From the NCBI GenBank assembly GCA_019635715.1, contig JAHBYY010000001.1, positions 1 to 64,000 on the forward strand: a stretch of 64,000 nucleotides of DNA, written 5' to 3'. This document shows positions 8,569 through 18,334 of this stretch, in pieces. Both the position numbers and the translations under genes were made by a program. Origin of the DNA: Rhizobiaceae bacterium (GTDB lineage: Bacteria > Pseudomonadota > Alphaproteobacteria > Rhizobiales > Rhizobiaceae). Position 1 is the stretch's first letter; each line of letters opens with the position of its first letter. The notes below the pieces were generated by a model, which saw nothing but the letters and a program-made list of their open reading frames with translations, did not search any database and was not told the DNA's origin.

Positions 8569-10224
8569 ATGACATTGCTGCAGCGTGTGTTCGCCGGATT
8601 TCTGGCCCTGTCCTGCCTCGCCGCGGTCCCGGCAAGCGCGGCGGAGCGCACCCTCATCATTCTCGACGGCTCGGGGTCGATGTGGGGCCAGATCGGCGGA
8701 AAGCCGAAGCTGGAGATCGCGCGCGAGGCGCTGCGCACCGTGCTCGCCGACCTGCCCGCCGACCGCGAGGTCGGCTTCATGGCCTACGGTCACCGCGAGA
8801 AAGGCAAGTGCGACGACATCGAACTGATCGTGCCGCCGGCTGCGGGCACGGCCGAGGCGATCGGCAAGGCGGCCGACGCAATGAAATTTGTCGGCAAGAC
8901 GCCGCTGACGGCCGCCGTGCGCCAGGCCGCCGACGACATGAAGTACACCGAGGACAAGGCGACCGTCGTTCTGATCACCGACGGGCTGGAGACCTGCGAG
9001 GCCGACCCTTGCGCGCTCGCTGGCGAATTGGAGCAGAAGGGTGTCGATTTCACCGCGCATGTCGTCGGCTTCGGGTTGACCGCCGAGGAGGGCAAGCAGG
9101 TCGCCTGCCTCGCCGACAAGACCGGCGGCCGCTACATCCAGGCCGATGACGCCGCCCAGCTCAAGGAGGCGCTGGCCGAGACCGTCGTCGCGGCGCCGGC
9201 GCCGCCCCCCGCGCCCGAACCTGATCCTGCGCCGCAGCCGGCCGAGGAGTTCAACCTGCAGCCGACGGTCAAGCTTTCCGCCGACGGTCCGCTGCTCGAC
9301 GACGGCGCCGGCAATGTCTGGGTGGTCTACAGACCGGGACAGGACGGCGAGCGCGGCGAATACGTCATGACCGACTACAATCGCTGGAAGGGCAAGCTCG
9401 AACCGGGCGACTACGTCCTCGTCGCCGAATACGGACAGGCCAAGGCCGAGCAGCCCATCACCATCAGGGCGGGCGAGGTGGCGAGACCCGAATTCGTGCT
9501 CGATGCCGGCACGATCATGGTCCGGCCGCTGGCCGTCGCCGGTCAGGAGCCGGATGCTTCCGCGGCTGTGCGCTTCGAATATCCCGGCGGCGACACGACC
9601 GAGTATGGCGAGGCCAAGGTGGTCGTCCCGGCCGGCGATCAGACGGTCAAGGTCACCATCGGGGCGGGCATGGCGACCGAGAGCTTCGCTCTCGCCGCCG
9701 GCGCAACGGTCCGCAAGGATATCGTGGTCGGCGTCGGCCATGTCGTGGTCAACGCCTTTTATGTCGAGGGGATGAAGGTCGAGGACGGCGCGCTCTTCTT
9801 CAGGATCGTCAAGGCGAAGAAGGCCATCGACGGCTCGCAGGAGCAGGTGTCCTACGAATACGGGCCCGACAAGGACCATGACCTGCCGCCGGGCGACTAT
9901 GTCGCGCTGGCCGAGATGGACCAGGCGCACGGCGAAGCGCAGTTCAAGGTCGCTTCCGGCGACAATCTGAACGTCAGCGTCGTCCTGCAGGCCGGCGTGC
10001 TGTCGATCGCGGCGCCCGGCGCGACCCGCATCGCGGTGCTGGGAGCGGCCAAGGACATTCAGGGCAACCGCAAGGAGTTCGGCGTCGCCTATTCCGACAA
10101 GCATCAGACCACGCTGCCGGCCGGCGACTATGTGGTGCAGGCCGAGTATGGCGAGGCGGCGGCTCCGAAAGAAGCGACGGCGAAGGTCACGGCGGGCGAG
10201 CGGACCGAGATCAGCATTCCCTGA
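8569..10224 (+). CDS. secreted von Willebrand factor A domain protein with tandem C-terminal beta modules
   Basis: A 551-residue exported protein. A signal peptide (residues 1-24, cleavage near ASA-AE) leads into a VWA domain (about 25-205) with an intact metal-ion-dependent adhesion site (DGSGSMW near 35, Thr in KTPLTAA near 112, Asp in LITDGLE near 140). After a Pro/Ala linker (about 207-225), the rest carries repeated modules. The phrase GDYV is followed by (L/A/Q)AEY or AEM and then a beta-rich stretch, at about residues 278, 442 and 518. A similar architecture occurs in many rhizobial proteins of unknown function. AGAGG ahead of the ATG supports the start. The end faces edd across a strong hairpin. 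Confidence 0.8.
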   Translation: MTLLQRVFAGFLALSCLAAVPASAAERTLIILDGSGSMWGQIGGKPKLEIAREALRTVLADLPADREVGFMAYGHREKGKCDDIELIVPPAAGTAEAIGKAADAMKFVGKTPLTAAVRQAADDMKYTEDKATVVLITDGLETCEADPCALAGELEQKGVDFTAHVVGFGLTAEEGKQVACLADKTGGRYIQADDAAQLKEALAETVVAAPAPPPAPEPDPAPQPAEEFNLQPTVKLSADGPLLDDGAGNVWVVYRPGQDGERGEYVMTDYNRWKGKLEPGDYVLVAEYGQAKAEQPITIRAGEVARPEFVLDAGTIMVRPLAVAGQEPDASAAVRFEYPGGDTTEYGEAKVVVPAGDQTVKVTIGAGMATESFALAAGATVRKDIVVGVGHVVVNAFYVEGMKVEDGALFFRIVKAKKAIDGSQEQVSYEYGPDKDHDLPPGDYVALAEMDQAHGEAQFKVASGDNLNVSVVLQAGVLSIAAPGATRIAVLGAAKDIQGNRKEFGVAYSDKHQTTLPAGDYVVQAEYGEAAAPKEATAKVTAGERTEISIP

Positions 10225-10238
10225 TCCGGGCCTGCGCC

Positions 10239-10269
10239 GGCGCCGGGCCCAGTGGCCGAGCCCGGCGCC
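10239..10269. terminator. hairpin between convergent genes, possible bidirectional terminator
   Basis: A perfect 10-base inverted repeat (GGCGCCGGGC at 10239-10248 and GCCCGGCGCC at 10260-10269) with an 11-base loop lies between the stop codons of the VWA gene and edd. Its position between convergent genes fits transcript ends in both directions. There is no clear U-tract on either side, so it is not a textbook intrinsic terminator. Confidence 0.5.
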
Positions 10270-10273
10270 CGGG

Positions 10274-12094
10274 TCAAACCGAGAAGGCGCTGGCGCCCTG
10301 GTCGGCACGGCCGACCATGCCGCGGAAGCCGGCGAAGAGTTCGCGGCCCATGCCATGCTGGCTGTCGTCGAGTTCGGGCTCGCAGAGCGGACGCGATGCG
10401 AACTCGCCGGGCGCCACCAGCACCTCCAGCAGACCGGCCTCGGCGTCCAGTCGGACGAGGTCGCCGTCGCGGATCCGCGCGATCGCCCCGCCGTCGAGCG
10501 CCTCGGGCGTCACATGGATCGCCGCCGGCACCTTGCCGGAAGCGCCGGACATGCGCCCGTCGGTGACCAGCGCGACCTTGCGGCCGCGGTCCTGCAGCAC
10601 GCCGAGCACGGTGGTCAGCTTGTGCAGTTCCGGCATGCCGTTCGCCTTCGGGCCCTGGAAGCGCACCACGGCGATGAAGTCGCGATCGAGGAGGCCGGCC
10701 TTGAAGGCATCGTTGAGCGCCTGCTGGCTGTGGAAGACCAGCGCCGGCGCCTCGACGATGCGGCGCTCGGGCTTGACCGCCGAGGTCTTGATGACCGCAT
10801 GGCCGAGATTGCCTTCGAGCACCTTCAGGCCGCCGGTCGGCTGAAAGGCCTTGGCGAAGGGCGCCAGCACCTTCTCGTCGCCGCTCGCGGCCGGCGCCGC
10901 CTGCCGGACGACCGAGCCGCCCTCTCCGAGACGCGCTTCCACCGTGTAGCTGCGCAGCCCGTCGCCCCACACGGTGCGCACGTCCTCATGCAGGAAGCCG
11001 GCATCGAGCAGTTCCCGGATCAGGAAGCCCATGCCGCCGGCCGCATCGAAATGGTTCACGTCGGCGAGCCCGTTCGGATAGACGCGCGCCAGCAGCGGCA
11101 CCGCGTCGGACAGATCGGAAATGTCCTGCCAGGTCAGCCGGATGCCGGCCGCCGCCGCCATGGCGATCAGATGGATCGTATGGTTGGTCGAGCCGCCGGT
11201 GGCGTGCAGGCCGACCACGCCGTTGACGATCGACCGCTCGTCGATCATCCGCCCGACCGGCGTGTAGGCATTGCCGAGCGCGGTGATGGCAAGGGCGCGC
11301 TTCGCCGCCTCGCGGGTCAGCGCGTCGCGCAGCGGCGTTCCCGGGTTGATGAAGGACGAGCCGGGGATGTGCAGCCCCATGATCTCCATCAGCATCTGGT
11401 TGGAGTTCGCCGTGCCGTAGAAGGTGCAGGTTCCGGGACCGTGATAGGATTTCGACTCGGCCTCCAGCAGTTCGGCGCGGCCGACCTTGCCCTCCGCATA
11501 GAGTTGCCGGACCTTCGCCTTCTCGTCGTTGGGGAGGCCGCTGGTCATCGGGCCGGCCGGGATGAAGATCGCCGGCAGATGGCCGAAGGTCAGCGCCGCG
11601 ATCACCAGGCCCGGCACGATCTTGTCGCAGACGCCGAGATAGACCGCCGCATCGAACATGTTGTGCGAGAGGCCGATGGCCGCCGACATGGCGATCACGT
11701 CGCGCGAGAACAGCGACAGTTCCATGCCGGGCTGGCCCTGGGTGACGCCGTCGCACATCGCCGGCACGCCGCCGGCGACCTGGGCGATGCCGCCGGCATC
11801 GCGCGCGGCCTGCTTGATCAGCGCCGGATAGGTCTCGAACGGCTGATGGGCCGAAAGCATGTCGTTGTAGGAGGTGATGATGCCGAGGTTGGGCACCGTG
11901 TCACCACCGAGCGCCGCCTTCTCCTGCGGACCGCACACGGCGAAGCCGTGGGCGAGGTTGCCGCAGGACAGCACGCCGCGATTGGCGCGCCGGCCCTGTG
12001 CCGCGTCGACGCGGGCCAGATAGGCTTGGCGCGCCGGCTGGGACCGCCGGCGTATGCGGTCCGTGATGGCTAGGATTTCTTTCCTGGCGCTCAT
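10274..12094 (-). CDS. edd: phosphogluconate dehydratase
   Basis: Edd converts 6-phosphogluconate to 2-keto-3-deoxy-6-phosphogluconate, the first dedicated step of the Entner-Doudoroff pathway. The 606-residue length is normal. Family segments include [20 protein letters not shown] near 38, [18 protein letters not shown] near 73, [20 protein letters not shown] near 108, [20 protein letters not shown] near 222, and [18 protein letters not shown] near 512; the cysteines in these are expected Fe-S cluster ligands. It is the third gene of a leftward zwf-pgl-edd operon, about 60 bases after pgl. The aldolase gene eda is not in the window. Confidence 0.96.
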   Translation of the reverse strand: MSARKEILAITDRIRRRSQPARQAYLARVDAAQGRRANRGVLSCGNLAHGFAVCGPQEKAALGGDTVPNLGIITSYNDMLSAHQPFETYPALIKQAARDAGGIAQVAGGVPAMCDGVTQGQPGMELSLFSRDVIAMSAAIGLSHNMFDAAVYLGVCDKIVPGLVIAALTFGHLPAIFIPAGPMTSGLPNDEKAKVRQLYAEGKVGRAELLEAESKSYHGPGTCTFYGTANSNQMLMEIMGLHIPGSSFINPGTPLRDALTREAAKRALAITALGNAYTPVGRMIDERSIVNGVVGLHATGGSTNHTIHLIAMAAAAGIRLTWQDISDLSDAVPLLARVYPNGLADVNHFDAAGGMGFLIRELLDAGFLHEDVRTVWGDGLRSYTVEARLGEGGSVVRQAAPAASGDEKVLAPFAKAFQPTGGLKVLEGNLGHAVIKTSAVKPERRIVEAPALVFHSQQALNDAFKAGLLDRDFIAVVRFQGPKANGMPELHKLTTVLGVLQDRGRKVALVTDGRMSGASGKVPAAIHVTPEALDGGAIARIRDGDLVRLDAEAGLLEVLVAPGEFASRPLCEPELDDSQHGMGRELFAGFRGMVGRADQGASAFSV

Positions 12095-12153
12095 GGCATC
12101 GTCCTCAAATGGCCGGCGGCCTCTGGGAGGGAAGGCCGCGACGGCAGTTGCAA

Positions 12154-12852
12154 TCAGGGTGCCCAGTACACTTCGACGGGGCGCGCGCTCAGCTTCAGCA
12201 CCCGGCCGACCGGCAGGTCGTCGCCGCCCAGCACGCCGTCCAGCACCGTGCGCTTGGCCTCTCCCTCGATGTGCAGCGCCAGCATCCGCGCCTCGACCAG
12301 CACCGGCAGGGTCAGCGTCAGGCGCGGTTCGCCGCCGCTTTCGGCATGCACCGGCGCGACGATCTCCCGGCCGGCCGGATCGAGCAGCCGAGAGAGGGAA
12401 GCTGCATCAGGGAAAAACGAGGCGGTATGACCGTCACCGCCCATGCCGAGCACGGCGACGTCGAGCGGCAGGCCGAGCTCCGTAACGGCCTTCGATGCGG
12501 CGGCAGCGGCGGTCTCGACATCGGGCGCATCGGAGTAGAGCCCGACGAATGTCGCGGCGGACGCCCGCCCGGTCATCAGATTGGCCCTGGCCAGCCCCGC
12601 ATTGGAGCGCGGCGACGTTTCCGGCACGAAACGCTCGTCGACGAGGGTGACGGTCACACGCGACCAGTCGATCGCCGCCTCGGCGAGCGTCTTGAAAAAC
12701 AGGGCCGGCGTCGTCCCGCCGGACACGGCGAGCAGCCCCTTGCCGCGCTGCGCGACCGCCTGCGCGAGCGCGCCGGCGACCCGCCGGGCGAGGGCCTCGG
12801 CAAGCGCCTGGCGATCGCCGGACGGCTTCAGGTCGATGTCGATCGTCGCCAT
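12154..12852 (-). CDS. pgl: 6-phosphogluconolactonase
   Basis: A 232-residue DevB/SOL-type lactonase that hydrolyses 6-phosphogluconolactone to 6-phosphogluconate, linking Zwf to Edd. Family segments are [20 protein letters not shown] near 45, [20 protein letters not shown] near 73, and the active-site motif [15 protein letters not shown] near 140. The start chosen (MATIDIDL) lies just after the zwf stop codon at 12860; an in-frame start at 12870 would overlap zwf by 11 bases. Tight spacing implies cotranscription and probably translational coupling with zwf. Confidence 0.94.
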   Translation of the reverse strand: MATIDIDLKPSGDRQALAEALARRVAGALAQAVAQRGKGLLAVSGGTTPALFFKTLAEAAIDWSRVTVTLVDERFVPETSPRSNAGLARANLMTGRASAATFVGLYSDAPDVETAAAAASKAVTELGLPLDVAVLGMGGDGHTASFFPDAASLSRLLDPAGREIVAPVHAESGGEPRLTLTLPVLVEARMLALHIEGEAKRTVLDGVLGGDDLPVGRVLKLSARPVEVYWAP

Positions 12853-12859
12853 GCCGGGA

Positions 12860-14326
12860 TCAGCTCTCATGCCAGGTCCGGCCGTCGCGCTCGATCAGCG
12901 CGATGGAAGCGGACGGCCCCCAGGTGCCCGCGGTGTAGCCCTGCACCTCCTGGCGCGCATCGGCCCAGGCGTGCAGGATCGGGTCGACCCAGGTCCATGC
13001 CGCCTCGACCTCGTCGCGGCGCATGAACAGCGTCTGGTTGCCGCGGATGACATCCATGATCAGCCGCTCATAGGCATCCGGGTTGCGCTCGTGGAATGTG
13101 TCGGCAAAGGTCATGTCGAGAGCGATCTGACGCAGCCGCATGCCGCCCGGCCCCGGGTCCTTGATCATGATCCACTGCTTGACGCCCTCGTCCGGCTGCA
13201 GGCGGATGACCAGTTGGTTGGCCTGGATGCGGCCGGCATTGTCGCCGAAGATCGAGTGCGGGATCGGCTTGAACTCGATGACGATCTCCGAGACGCGGCT
13301 CGCCAGTCGCTTGCCGGTGCGCAGGTAGAAGGGCACGCCGGCCCAGCGCCAGTTGGCGATCTCGGCCTTGATCGCCACGAAGGTCTCGGTGGCGCTCTCG
13401 CCGCCGAGTTCCTCGACATAGCCCTTCACCGCGCCGCCGGCCGACGCGCCGGCGCGGTACTGGCCGCGCACCGTCGATTTCGGCGCCTCGGCGCCGTTGA
13501 TGCGCTTCAGCGAGCGCAGCACCTTGAGCTTCTCGTCGCGCACCGCATTGGCGTCCATCGACGAGGGCGCTTCCATGGCCACGAGGCAGAGCAGTTGCAG
13601 GATGTGGTTCTGCACCATGTCGCGCAGCGCGCCGGCCTTGTCGTAATAGGTGACGCGGTCCTCGAGGCCGACCGTTTCGGCCACGGTGATCTGCACGTGA
13701 TCGATATGGGCGGAGTTCCACAGCGGCTCGTAGAGCATGTTGCCGAAGCGCAGCGCCATCAGGTTCTGCACCGTCTCCTTGCCGAGATAGTGGTCGATGC
13801 GGAAGATCTGGTGCTCGCCGAAATCGGCACCGATCTGATCGTTGAGCGTCAGTGCCGAATCGAGGTCGCGGCCGATCGGCTTCTCGACGACGATGCGCGA
13901 GTTCGGCGTGACGAGATCGTTCTCCTTCAGCTTGTGGGAGATGTCGCCGAACAGGTTGGGCGCCACCGCCAGATAGTAGGCCCTGATGGCATTGCTGCCA
14001 CCCAGCGCCTTCTTCAGCTTGCCGAAGCCTTCCCCCGACTTGGCGTCGACGGCGACGTAGGACAGGCGTGCCAGGAATGCCTTCAGGCCGGCCTCGTCGA
14101 TATCCGCCGCCTTGACGTGCTCGCGCAGGGCCTTGTCGGCAAAGGCGCGGAACTCCTCGTCCGAGAGCTTCGAGCGGGATGCGCCGATGATGCGCGTCGG
14201 CTCCGAGAACTGATGCCCCTGCTGGCGGTAGTAGAGAGCCGGCAGCAGCTTGCGCTCGGACAGGTCGCCGGTTCCGCCGAAGATGACGAAATCGAACGGT
14301 TCGACAGGGATAATCTGGCTGGTCAT
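12860..14326 (-). CDS. zwf: glucose-6-phosphate 1-dehydrogenase
   Basis: Zwf oxidises glucose-6-phosphate to 6-phosphogluconolactone with NADP or NAD, feeding the Entner-Doudoroff and pentose-phosphate routes. The 488-residue length from the ATG at 14326 is normal; a TTG ten codons upstream is less likely. Diagnostic features are the coenzyme fold FVIFGGTGDLSERKLLPALY near residue 13, the active-site signature RIDHYLGKETVQNLMALRFG near 180, and the EKPIGRDL segment near 152. It is the first gene of the zwf-pgl-edd operon, which in rhizobia carries most hexose flux because phosphofructokinase is usually missing. Confidence 0.97.
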   Translation of the reverse strand: MTSQIIPVEPFDFVIFGGTGDLSERKLLPALYYRQQGHQFSEPTRIIGASRSKLSDEEFRAFADKALREHVKAADIDEAGLKAFLARLSYVAVDAKSGEGFGKLKKALGGSNAIRAYYLAVAPNLFGDISHKLKENDLVTPNSRIVVEKPIGRDLDSALTLNDQIGADFGEHQIFRIDHYLGKETVQNLMALRFGNMLYEPLWNSAHIDHVQITVAETVGLEDRVTYYDKAGALRDMVQNHILQLLCLVAMEAPSSMDANAVRDEKLKVLRSLKRINGAEAPKSTVRGQYRAGASAGGAVKGYVEELGGESATETFVAIKAEIANWRWAGVPFYLRTGKRLASRVSEIVIEFKPIPHSIFGDNAGRIQANQLVIRLQPDEGVKQWIMIKDPGPGGMRLRQIALDMTFADTFHERNPDAYERLIMDVIRGNQTLFMRRDEVEAAWTWVDPILHAWADARQEVQGYTAGTWGPSASIALIERDGRTWHES

Positions 14327-14367
14327 GCTGTTCCCGACTCTGGGCGCGCGCGCCAATGATGCATAAA

Positions 14368-14378
14368 TGTAGAATACA
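14368..14378. promoter_or_regulatory. TGTA-GAA-TACA palindrome upstream of zwf
   Basis: An 11-base palindrome with arms TGTA and TACA lies 42 bases upstream of the zwf ATG, in the only AT-rich stretch of the gap between zwf and the divergent SDR gene. Entner-Doudoroff operons are often controlled by HexR, whose boxes have TGTA...TACA outer arms, though usually with a longer AT-rich centre. This is a candidate operator only; the arms are short. Confidence 0.35.
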
Positions 14379-14576
14379 ATCGATTTAATTTGCCAGCGTC
14401 ATGGTGTCACAGGCGCTGTTCGACGTGGCCGCTACCTAGCTTGCAGACCGGCGTCGCGCAAGCTTGGCAGGTGCAAATAGTCGCGCCCGGCAGCCGGAGG
14501 CAAAGCGACTCCGGCTGGTCGGACAGTTCCGGCGGCCGTCGGTCGGCTGCGCCGGAAACAGGAGCGGGAGGAAGGG

Positions 14577-15326
14577 ATGAACAGGCTTGCGGGCAAGGTC
14601 GCGATCGTCACCGGCGCGGCGTCAGGCTTCGGCGAGTGCATTGCCAGGCGCTTCGCCGAGGAAGGCGCGACCGTGGTGGTCGCAGACGTCAACGAGCGCG
14701 GCGCCGAACGGGTGCGCGAGGCGATCGGCGGCGAGGCGATCGCGACGACCGCCGACGTGTCGCGGCGCGGCGACGTGGAGGGGCTCGTCTATGCCGCGAA
14801 AGGTGCCTTCGGCCGTGTCGACATCATGGTCAACAATGCCGGCTTCACCCATCGGAAAGGCGATCTCCTCGCGGTCGACGAGCCGAGCTTCGACCTGATC
14901 GGAGCGGTGAACATGAAGGGCATCTATCATTCGACGCTCGCCGTGGTGCCGATCATGGATCGCAACGGCGGCGGCGTGATCCTCAACATGGCGTCGGTCG
15001 ACGGCCTGCGGCCGCGCCCCGGCCTGACATGGTACAATGCCTCGAAGGGCTGGGTGATCGCGGCGACGAAGTCGATGGCTGTCGAGCTTGCACCCCGCCG
15101 CATCCGTGTGAACTGCCTCTGTCCGGCCTCCGGCGAAACGCCGATGCTGCCGCTGTTCATGGGCGGAGATTCGCCGGGTGCGCGCGCCGAGGCCGCGCAG
15201 GAGATACCGCTCGGGCGACTGACCCGGCCGCTCGATGTGGCGAACGCCGCCCTCTGGCTGGCCTCGGACGAGGCGGCCTTCGTCACCGGCGTGGCGCTGG
15301 AAGTGGATGGAGGCAGCTCGATCTGA
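14577..15326 (+). CDS. SDR-family NAD(P)-dependent oxidoreductase
   Basis: A 249-residue classical short-chain dehydrogenase/reductase. Visible motifs are the cofactor loop VTGAASGFGECIARRFAEEG near residue 10, the structural NNAG near 87, the catalytic Ser in LNMASVDG near 138, and the catalytic Tyr-x3-Lys in WYNASKGWV near 150. GSSI near the C-terminus ends the typical LEVDGG segment. It resembles FabG-like and glucose-1-dehydrogenase-like members; the substrate is unknown. GGGAGGAAGG directly precedes the ATG at good spacing. It reads divergently from zwf and convergently with the polysaccharide operon. Confidence 0.9.
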   Translation: MNRLAGKVAIVTGAASGFGECIARRFAEEGATVVVADVNERGAERVREAIGGEAIATTADVSRRGDVEGLVYAAKGAFGRVDIMVNNAGFTHRKGDLLAVDEPSFDLIGAVNMKGIYHSTLAVVPIMDRNGGGVILNMASVDGLRPRPGLTWYNASKGWVIAATKSMAVELAPRRIRVNCLCPASGETPMLPLFMGGDSPGARAEAAQEIPLGRLTRPLDVANAALWLASDEAAFVTGVALEVDGGSSI

Positions 15327-15350
15327 CGGCGGCTCGGTCGATGCCGGGCG

Positions 15351-16268
15351 TCAACCCGCCAGCACGAGCTTGCGGATGCGGGCGAGGTCGGTGCCGATGA
15401 ACGACTGCATGCCGATCGCGACCTGGTCGGCGCCCATCGCGCCGACGAAGACGCCGAATTCGTCGTCGGACAGCGGCTTTCCCTGCCAGTGGACGCGGCA
15501 GAGTTCCTCCGCGCCGTGGAAATGACCCGCGCCGCCCAGCACGTCGTCGACATAGCGGCCGTAGAGCATGCACTCGGAGAAGCGGCGGTCCCGGCCGATC
15601 GCGGCGACCCAGTCGCGGCCGGTCACGGTTTCGATCTGCCGGCACATCGCAACCACCGTCGCGCGGTTCCAGGCGATCAGCGTCGTGATGTAGTCGTGCG
15701 TCGACGGCGTGGCGGCGAGACCGAGAACGCGTCCCGCATTGGCCGACCAGATACGGTGTTCGTCGTGGCCGTCGCGCAGAAGCGCGTCGTCGCGGCGGAA
15801 CAGACGGGTGCGGCCATTCCGGCTGAAGCGGGACAGGTCGGTCGGTTTCAGGAAGGCGACATCGGAATCGCAATAGACCAGAACGTCCTCGCGGACCTGG
15901 GCGGCGATCGCGATGCGGCGGAGCTGCTGGACGTGCCAGCCGCGCAGCGGCTGGGTGCGCAGGCTCAGCCAGATGCGGCGGCGGAAGCGGCTCAGCGGAT
16001 CGTCGAAGACATGCAGCCAGGACGGCAGGATGTCCCGCTCGTCGACGATGGTGCGGGTGGCCGTTTCCAGTTGCCGGAACAGCGGCACGTCGCGTCCCTC
16101 GACCAGGACGTAGTGATGGGCCATGCCGGCGACATGGCGGTCCATGGTCTCGCAGAGCAGCCGGCAGCGCTCCAAATCCGGCGCATAGCTGGCGGTTACC
16201 ACGGCGGCCACCGGCGGCCATGCCGGCATCGCCTCCCGGTGATCGGCGATCTGGAACGGCGCGTTCAA
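15351..16268 (-). CDS. DUF6492-like putative glycosyltransferase
   Basis: About 305 residues with a glycosyltransferase-A-like look. The start (PVAAVVTASYAPDLERCRLL) resembles a nucleotide-sugar-binding first strand, and VLVYCDSDVAFLK near residue 118 holds a DxD motif, typical of metal-dependent transferases. I associate the protein with the DUF6492 family found in rhizobial polysaccharide clusters, but this is from memory. The start is inferred from a TTG at 16266-16268 whose last two bases are shared with the TGA stop (16267-16265) of the upstream WecG/TagA gene, an arrangement that suggests translational coupling. It is the last gene of the leftward trio. Confidence 0.7.
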   Translation of the reverse strand: MNAPFQIADHREAMPAWPPVAAVVTASYAPDLERCRLLCETMDRHVAGMAHHYVLVEGRDVPLFRQLETATRTIVDERDILPSWLHVFDDPLSRFRRRIWLSLRTQPLRGWHVQQLRRIAIAAQVREDVLVYCDSDVAFLKPTDLSRFSRNGRTRLFRRDDALLRDGHDEHRIWSANAGRVLGLAATPSTHDYITTLIAWNRATVVAMCRQIETVTGRDWVAAIGRDRRFSECMLYGRYVDDVLGGAGHFHGAEELCRVHWQGKPLSDDEFGVFVGAMGADQVAIGMQSFIGTDLARIRKLVLAG

Positions 16269-17047
16269 GCAGGGTGCCTTTCGAGGCCGAGCTTCTGGCG
16301 CACGACCCGCGCGATGAACACCGGATTGCCGAGGATGTAGCGCCGCCACAGGCGCATCGGCTCCATCATCATCCTGAAGACCCATTCGAGCCTGAGGGTC
16401 CTGACCAGTGCCGGCGCGCGCGGCACGGCGCCGCTCATGAAGTCGAACAGCGCTCCGACAGCGATCGGCAGCGTGCAGTGCCGCTCGTCGATATGGCGCG
16501 ATATCCACAGTTCCTGCCGCGGCACGCCCATGGCGACGAGCAGCACGTCGGGCCTGATCAGCCGGATGCGTTCGAGAATCCGGGGCTCGTCCGCTGCGCT
16601 GAAATAGCCGTCGTTGATCAGGATGAAGCGATGCTGCGGACACATCGAGGCAAAGCGTTCGACGGCGCGCTCGACATTGCGCCCCTTCGCGCCGATCAGG
16701 CCGACCGTCATCGGCATGCCCTGCGCCTGCAGAAAAGCGGGCACGAAGTCCGTGCCGTTCAGATTTGCCGCAAAAGGCGCGCCGTAGAGAATCCTGGCGG
16801 CGAGATCGACGCCGACGCCATCGGGCAGAACGAGGAAGCTGCGCAGCGCATCGGCAAAATCCGGATCGGATGCCGCGAGGTTGGCAGTATGGGCATTCAG
16901 GAAACTGACCCGTGTGAACCGGCGCTCCTGCGCGAGCCTGCCGAGGAGCGCGATCGCTTCCTTCCAGCCGACGCTGGCGACGCGGACGCCCAGCACCGGC
17001 TTCCAGTCGATCCTGCCAAGTCCGGCGGGCGTGATGTGCTGGTTCAT
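16265..17047 (-). CDS. WecG/TagA/CpsF-family glycosyltransferase
   Basis: A 260-residue GT26-type enzyme that transfers N-acetylmannosamine, ManNAcA or a similar sugar to an undecaprenyl-linked acceptor at the inner face of the membrane. Family segments are FLNAHTANLAASDPDFADAL near 49, LPDGVGVDLAARIL near 72, NLNGTDFVPAFL near 93, DVLLVAMGVPRQELWISRHI near 167, and VGALFDFMSGAVPRAP near 195. It overlaps the upstream GT4 gene by four bases (ATGA) and the downstream DUF6492-like gene by four bases. The trio is therefore one tightly coupled unit. Confidence 0.9.
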   Translation of the reverse strand: MNQHITPAGLGRIDWKPVLGVRVASVGWKEAIALLGRLAQERRFTRVSFLNAHTANLAASDPDFADALRSFLVLPDGVGVDLAARILYGAPFAANLNGTDFVPAFLQAQGMPMTVGLIGAKGRNVERAVERFASMCPQHRFILINDGYFSAADEPRILERIRLIRPDVLLVAMGVPRQELWISRHIDERHCTLPIAVGALFDFMSGAVPRAPALVRTLRLEWVFRMMMEPMRLWRRYILGNPVFIARVVRQKLGLERHPA

Positions 17048-18219
17048 GCCGTCACCTCGCGGCCGGCCGCCGTCAGGCTGCTCAGGCCACGACGGACCTG
17101 ACGATCCAGCGCGGCCTGCTGGGCCGCATGGAACGCCGAGCCGTCTTGCAGCGGCATCGGCCGGGCCGCGGCGGCGACAAGTGCCGCGGCGAAGGCCAGT
17201 GGGTCATCGGCGACGACGCAGTTGGCGGGCCTATGGGCGATGCCGCGCAGCGCGCTGGTGGTCGCCACCGCCGGAAGGCCGAGTTCGAAGGTCTCGATCG
17301 TCTTTAGCTGCACTCCGGTGCCGCCGCGGCTGATCAGCGGCACGACGGCCGCCGCGCGCACGAAGTCGCCGGCGTCCGGGACCCGCCCGACGAAGGAGAC
17401 ACCGGGGTGGCCGGCCTCGAGGTCGGACGGGACGCTGCCGGCGATCCTGACCCGGAAGGAGGACGGAAGATGCGGCATCACCTGTTCCAGAAACCATTCG
17501 AGCCCGACGCGGTTGGGCTGCCAGGTCCACGTGCCGATCAGCGCGGCATCGCAGTCGATCGGCGGGCGCGCGCCCGGCGCTGCAACGGACCGGCGGGTCA
17601 CGAGCGGCAGCGCAGCGGATCGGTCGTCGGAAGCGACATCCAGCGCATGCCTGTCATCCTCCGCGAGGGTGAAGACGAAACGCGCCCGGCGGCACAGCCG
17701 CGCCTCGAGACCTTTCATGAGCTGCGCCTCGCGGCGGAAGAGCAGCCGCTGGAACGGATCGCGGCTGGTCTCGGCGTTTTCGGCGGCGGACTTCGCCTCG
17801 ACATTGTGCGCCACGAAGATCGAAGGCCGATCGTCGAAGCAGTCTTCGAACGCACCGGCGAGCTGCACCGAGTTGAGCACATAGCCGTCGACGGGGCCGG
17901 CGCTGCGGATGGCGTCGCGCACCGCGCGCCGCGTGATGCAGCGCAGTTTGGCGGAAGAGAAGGTCAGTCCGGTGCTCATCGCTTCCGCCAGCCAGATGAC
18001 CTTGCGCAGCGACGAGGCGGTATCGGTACGCACATCCACCTCGCCGAGCACGATGGTGTCGGTGGTGTCGGCGGGGCGGCGTCCCGGCCAGGCGAATCCC
18101 ATCACGGTGACGCGCACGCCGGCGCGGCGCAGCGCATCGATGATCGCCTCGTTGGCGATCTCGTAGCCGGACCCGAGCGACCCGTCCGGCACGATCGACG
18201 TGACAAACAGCAGATGCAT
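17044..18219 (-). CDS. glycosyltransferase family 4 protein
   Basis: A 391-residue GT-B enzyme. The N-terminal domain starts MHLLFVTSIVPDGSLGSGYE, with the Gly-rich acceptor loop. The C-terminal nucleotide-sugar domain has ALIGTWTWQPNRVGLEWFLE near 240, an HPGVSFVGRVPD segment near 290, and the ExxxxG-type loop ETFELGLPAVATTSALRGI near 338. The ATG at 18219 is chosen because the 30 residues upstream look non-coding. It is the first gene of the leftward polysaccharide trio and faces a promoter region shared with the GT2/polymerase pair. Donor sugar unknown. Confidence 0.87.
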   Translation of the reverse strand: MHLLFVTSIVPDGSLGSGYEIANEAIIDALRRAGVRVTVMGFAWPGRRPADTTDTIVLGEVDVRTDTASSLRKVIWLAEAMSTGLTFSSAKLRCITRRAVRDAIRSAGPVDGYVLNSVQLAGAFEDCFDDRPSIFVAHNVEAKSAAENAETSRDPFQRLLFRREAQLMKGLEARLCRRARFVFTLAEDDRHALDVASDDRSAALPLVTRRSVAAPGARPPIDCDAALIGTWTWQPNRVGLEWFLEQVMPHLPSSFRVRIAGSVPSDLEAGHPGVSFVGRVPDAGDFVRAAAVVPLISRGGTGVQLKTIETFELGLPAVATTSALRGIAHRPANCVVADDPLAFAAALVAAAARPMPLQDGSAFHAAQQAALDRQVRRGLSSLTAAGREVTA

Positions 18220-18319
18220 CAATGCCTTCCCAGTTGAGCCGGGTCTAGCAGGGCGCCGTGAAGCGTTGATTAAGAGGCCCCTGCGACAAGGGCGGGGAGG
18301 CGGTTGCAAGCCGCTGTTC

Positions 18320-18334
18320 TTAAAGAGTGTTTAA
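18320..18334. promoter_or_regulatory. CtrA-type box TTAA-N7-TTAA
   Basis: A perfect TTAA(N7)TTAA element lies in the 174-base gap between the divergent GT4 gene (start 18219) and GT2 gene (start 18394). This is the consensus for the alphaproteobacterial cell-cycle regulator CtrA, and it is unlikely by chance in DNA this GC-rich. It suggests cell-cycle or pole-specific control of this polysaccharide, as with unipolar adhesins. Binding is not shown. Confidence 0.5.

Noticed and set aside
16269-16643. N-terminal 125-codon extension of the DUF6492-like frame
   Set aside because: It lies wholly inside the WecG/TagA gene in another frame and is Arg-rich, as shadows are. The TTG at 16268 gives a normal-length protein.
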